NCBI GenBank assembly: GCA_017882065.1
Contig: JADGQD010000100.1
Span: 1 to 7,314, forward strand
DNA from: Anaerolineales bacterium
GTDB taxonomy: Bacteria; Chloroflexota; Anaerolineae; Anaerolineales; Villigracilaceae
Reading direction: 5' to 3'
DNA: 7,314 bases
Numbering within the stretch: position 1 is the first letter of the stretch; the number at the start of each line of letters is the position of its first letter. This document shows positions 5,454-7,314 of the stretch, piece after piece. The notes beneath the pieces were generated by a model that searched no databases, was not told the DNA's origin, and worked only from the letters and a program-made list of their open reading frames with translations. Both the position numbers and the translations under genes were made by a program.

Positions 5454-7314
5454 ATGTCGTTCGTCTCCGTTCCCCGTCCCCAGCGTTCCCCCGTCCCAAT
5501 ACAGATTCTGGCGGCTCTGATTGGCGGCCTGCTTCTATTTTTACTGGCTATTGGCCTGATCACTGGCAGTTACCAACTGCTTTATACCGGTCGGGTTTTC
5601 CCCGGAATCACGCTGGCAGGTGTGGATCTTACCAACCTGACGCCGGAGCAAGCCACTACCGCTCTCAGCCAGCATCTTACTTATCCGACCAGCGGTCAGG
5701 TCGTTTTCCGCGACGGGGACCGGTTATGGGTGGCGACGCCGGCCGAGCTGGGGTTGGTTCTCGATACCGGGAGCAGTATCCAGCGTGCTTACAACGTTGG
5801 ACGCCAGGGCGGGTTGCTCACTGACCTAGCCGGCCAACTCAATGCCTGGCAGGGCGGGCTGACCCTGAAACCTGTCATCGTGTTCGACGAGCGCGTGGCC
5901 CACGGTTATCTCCAGAATATTGCCGCCCAGATTGACCAACCAGGGATAGAGACCGACCTGCACCTGAACGGGACGGAAGTCGTCTACACACAGGGCCAGA
6001 CCGGGCGATTGCTCAATGTGGATGCCACACTTGCCAGCCTGTTGACACAACTTTCGGCCTTGCGGGATGGGGAAGTGCAACTGGTCATCGAGCAACAGTT
6101 CCCGGTGGTGCTGGATGCTTCGGCGCAAGCCGAAACTCTCCGCCAGATCTTGAGCGCCCCCTTGACGTTATATGTTCCCGATGCCCAACCTGGCGATCCC
6201 GGCCCGCGGACGATTGAGCCGTCCAGCCTGGCAGGCATGTTGACGATCGGGCGCGTGCAAACCGATGCAGGCTGGCAATACCAGGTTTCGGTTGATGCCC
6301 AGGTGCTGGAACAGGTTCTGGGGGAGATCGCCCCGCTGGTGAACAGCAGCCCGCAGAACGCGCGCTTTACCTTTGACGATAACCCTGGCACGAATACACG
6401 CCAGTTACTTCTTGAGAAGCCTGCACAAGCGGGTCGAAAACTGGATATTGCTGTTACGATAGATGCTGTTCAGACAGGTTTGCTGGCGGGTGAGCACAAC
6501 ATTGCGCTGGCGCTGAATACCGCGTTGCCAGAAGCGGGAAATGATGCCACAGCGCAGTCGCTTGGAATTACCGATCTTGTGTATGCCGAGACCACGTATT
6601 TTCGCTTTTCTCCCGATGTGCGGCTTCATAACATTGAGACGGCCGCAAAACAGTTCCACGGCCTGCTCGTCCCGCCTAATACTATTTTTTCAATGGGTGA
6701 GGCGATCGGCGACATCTCGCTGGACAATAACTATGAAGAGGCGCTTATCATTTACAACGGCCGTACCATCACCGGTGTGGGCGGCGGAGTCTGCCAGGTG
6801 AGTACCACCTTGTTCCGGACGGCCTTTTTTGCCGGTTACCCAATTGTGGAACGCCATGCCCATGCTTTTCGTGTCTCCTATTATGAGCAGCGCCCGGGCA
6901 GCGGAACCGATAATGCCTTGGCAGGTCTGGATGCGACCGTTTACTTCCCGTTGGTGGACTTGAAATTTACCAACGATCGGCCCACCTGGCTGTTGATGGA
7001 GACGTACTTCAACCGGGATGAAAGTAGCCTGACGTGGAAATTCTATTCAACGAACGATGGCCGGACGGTGCAGTGGCAGAATCTCGGATTACATAATATC
7101 GTCCCTGCACCGGAACCACTCTTCGAGGAGAACGCGGACCTCCCGGCGGGTACCTGTAAACAGGTGGACTACCCCGCCGCCGGCGCGGATATTACCGTGA
7201 CGCGGGCGGTCAATAATGCCTCCGGGCAGACGATGTTCAACAACACCTTCCAAACCATCTATGAACCATCGCAGGGTGTGTATCAATACGGCCCAGGTAC
7301 GGAAAACCCGCAGG
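5454..7314 (+). CDS. VanW-family protein with YoaR-like putative peptidoglycan-binding repeats (runs off right edge)
   Basis: 620 complete codons are open from ATG 5454 to the window end; the stop lies outside. The start is fixed by an in-frame TAA at 5442-5444. Domains: short cytoplasmic N-terminus, one membrane anchor (about 16-38), two YoaR/PG_binding_4-like repeats (about 45-370; the first begins G-x-x-F-P-G-I-x-L-A-G-V-D-L, typical of the family), then a VanW domain from about residue 385. The VanW hallmark is clear: G-V-G-G-G-V-C-Q-V-S-T-T-L-F, with Cys447, followed by an H-x-H-x-F segment. The region after about 560 has the R-x-V-N-N-x-S-G and T-I-Y-x-P pattern usual after VanW domains, so the gene is probably nearly complete. 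VanW was named from vancomycin-resistance clusters, but its biochemical role is not established; a wall-facing, membrane-anchored role is inferred. No Van ligase or sensor genes are nearby, so the name does not imply resistance here. Confidence 0.88.
   Translation, partial: MSFVSVPRPQRSPVPIQILAALIGGLLLFLLAIGLITGSYQLLYTGRVFPGITLAGVDLTNLTPEQATTALSQHLTYPTSGQVVFRDGDRLWVATPAELGLVLDTGSSIQRAYNVGRQGGLLTDLAGQLNAWQGGLTLKPVIVFDERVAHGYLQNIAAQIDQPGIETDLHLNGTEVVYTQGQTGRLLNVDATLASLLTQLSALRDGEVQLVIEQQFPVVLDASAQAETLRQILSAPLTLYVPDAQPGDPGPRTIEPSSLAGMLTIGRVQTDAGWQYQVSVDAQVLEQVLGEIAPLVNSSPQNARFTFDDNPGTNTRQLLLEKPAQAGRKLDIAVTIDAVQTGLLAGEHNIALALNTALPEAGNDATAQSLGITDLVYAETTYFRFSPDVRLHNIETAAKQFHGLLVPPNTIFSMGEAIGDISLDNNYEEALIIYNGRTITGVGGGVCQVSTTLFRTAFFAGYPIVERHAHAFRVSYYEQRPGSGTDNALAGLDATVYFPLVDLKFTNDRPTWLLMETYFNRDESSLTWKFYSTNDGRTVQWQNLGLHNIVPAPEPLFEENADLPAGTCKQVDYPAAGADITVTRAVNNASGQTMFNNTFQTIYEPSQGVYQYGPGTENPQ

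Noticed and set aside
5302..5499. A 65-codon minus-strand frame across the hairpin and VanW promoter
   Set aside because: It reads through the perfect hairpin and the start of the VanW gene and has no family features; it is explained by the palindrome and base composition.
5454..7314. VanW gene as evidence of glycopeptide resistance
   Set aside because: VanW domains are widespread in bacteria without resistance clusters, and no vanA/H/X/S/R-like gene lies in the window.

Overview
The window looks like chromosomal DNA of a moderately GC-rich bacterium that makes peptidoglycan. The mix of a MurJ-type flippase, a VanW/YoaR-type wall protein, a PLD-like lipoprotein and a HerA/FtsK-class ATPase with a coiled-coil tail, plus likely leaderless promoters, suggests Chloroflexota (Anaerolineae-like). 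That assignment is an inference from gene content; no rRNA or other taxonomic marker is present. No tRNA, rRNA, CRISPR array or transposase gene was found.

Layout. Positions 1-471 (minus strand) hold the N-terminal 157 codons of a MurJ/MviN-family lipid II flippase that runs off the left edge. The 432-bp gap at 472-903 contains the MurJ promoter, a roughly 190-bp imperfect palindromic element (531-720), a 25-codon lipoprotein-like reading frame on the minus strand (729-806), and the control region of the next gene with a 15-bp dyad. Four plus-strand genes follow: a two-HKD phospholipase D/nuclease-like lipoprotein (904-1989), a HerA/FtsK-class ATPase (2094-4679), an ICMT/NnrU-like membrane methyltransferase (4694-5305), and a VanW-family protein (5454 to beyond the right edge). 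The ATPase and methyltransferase genes are only 14 bp apart and probably share a transcript. A perfect 18-bp-stem hairpin (5332-5370) separates them from the VanW gene.

How it fits together. The two outermost genes both act on the cell envelope: lipid II export and a wall-associated VanW protein. They share the same start architecture, TATAAT, eight bases without a ribosome binding site, then ATG, with an in-frame TAA inside the -10 box. This suggests leaderless mRNAs for both. The three middle genes have Shine-Dalgarno-like sites instead. The PLD-like protein should sit outside the cytoplasmic membrane while the HerA-like ATPase is cytoplasmic, so their adjacency is weak evidence for a joint nuclease/translocase system. 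No clear new multi-gene system can be claimed. The most interesting signals are non-coding: the degenerate palindromic element, the ultrastable-loop hairpin, the dyad at the -35 position of the PLD gene, and the repeated leaderless start architecture.
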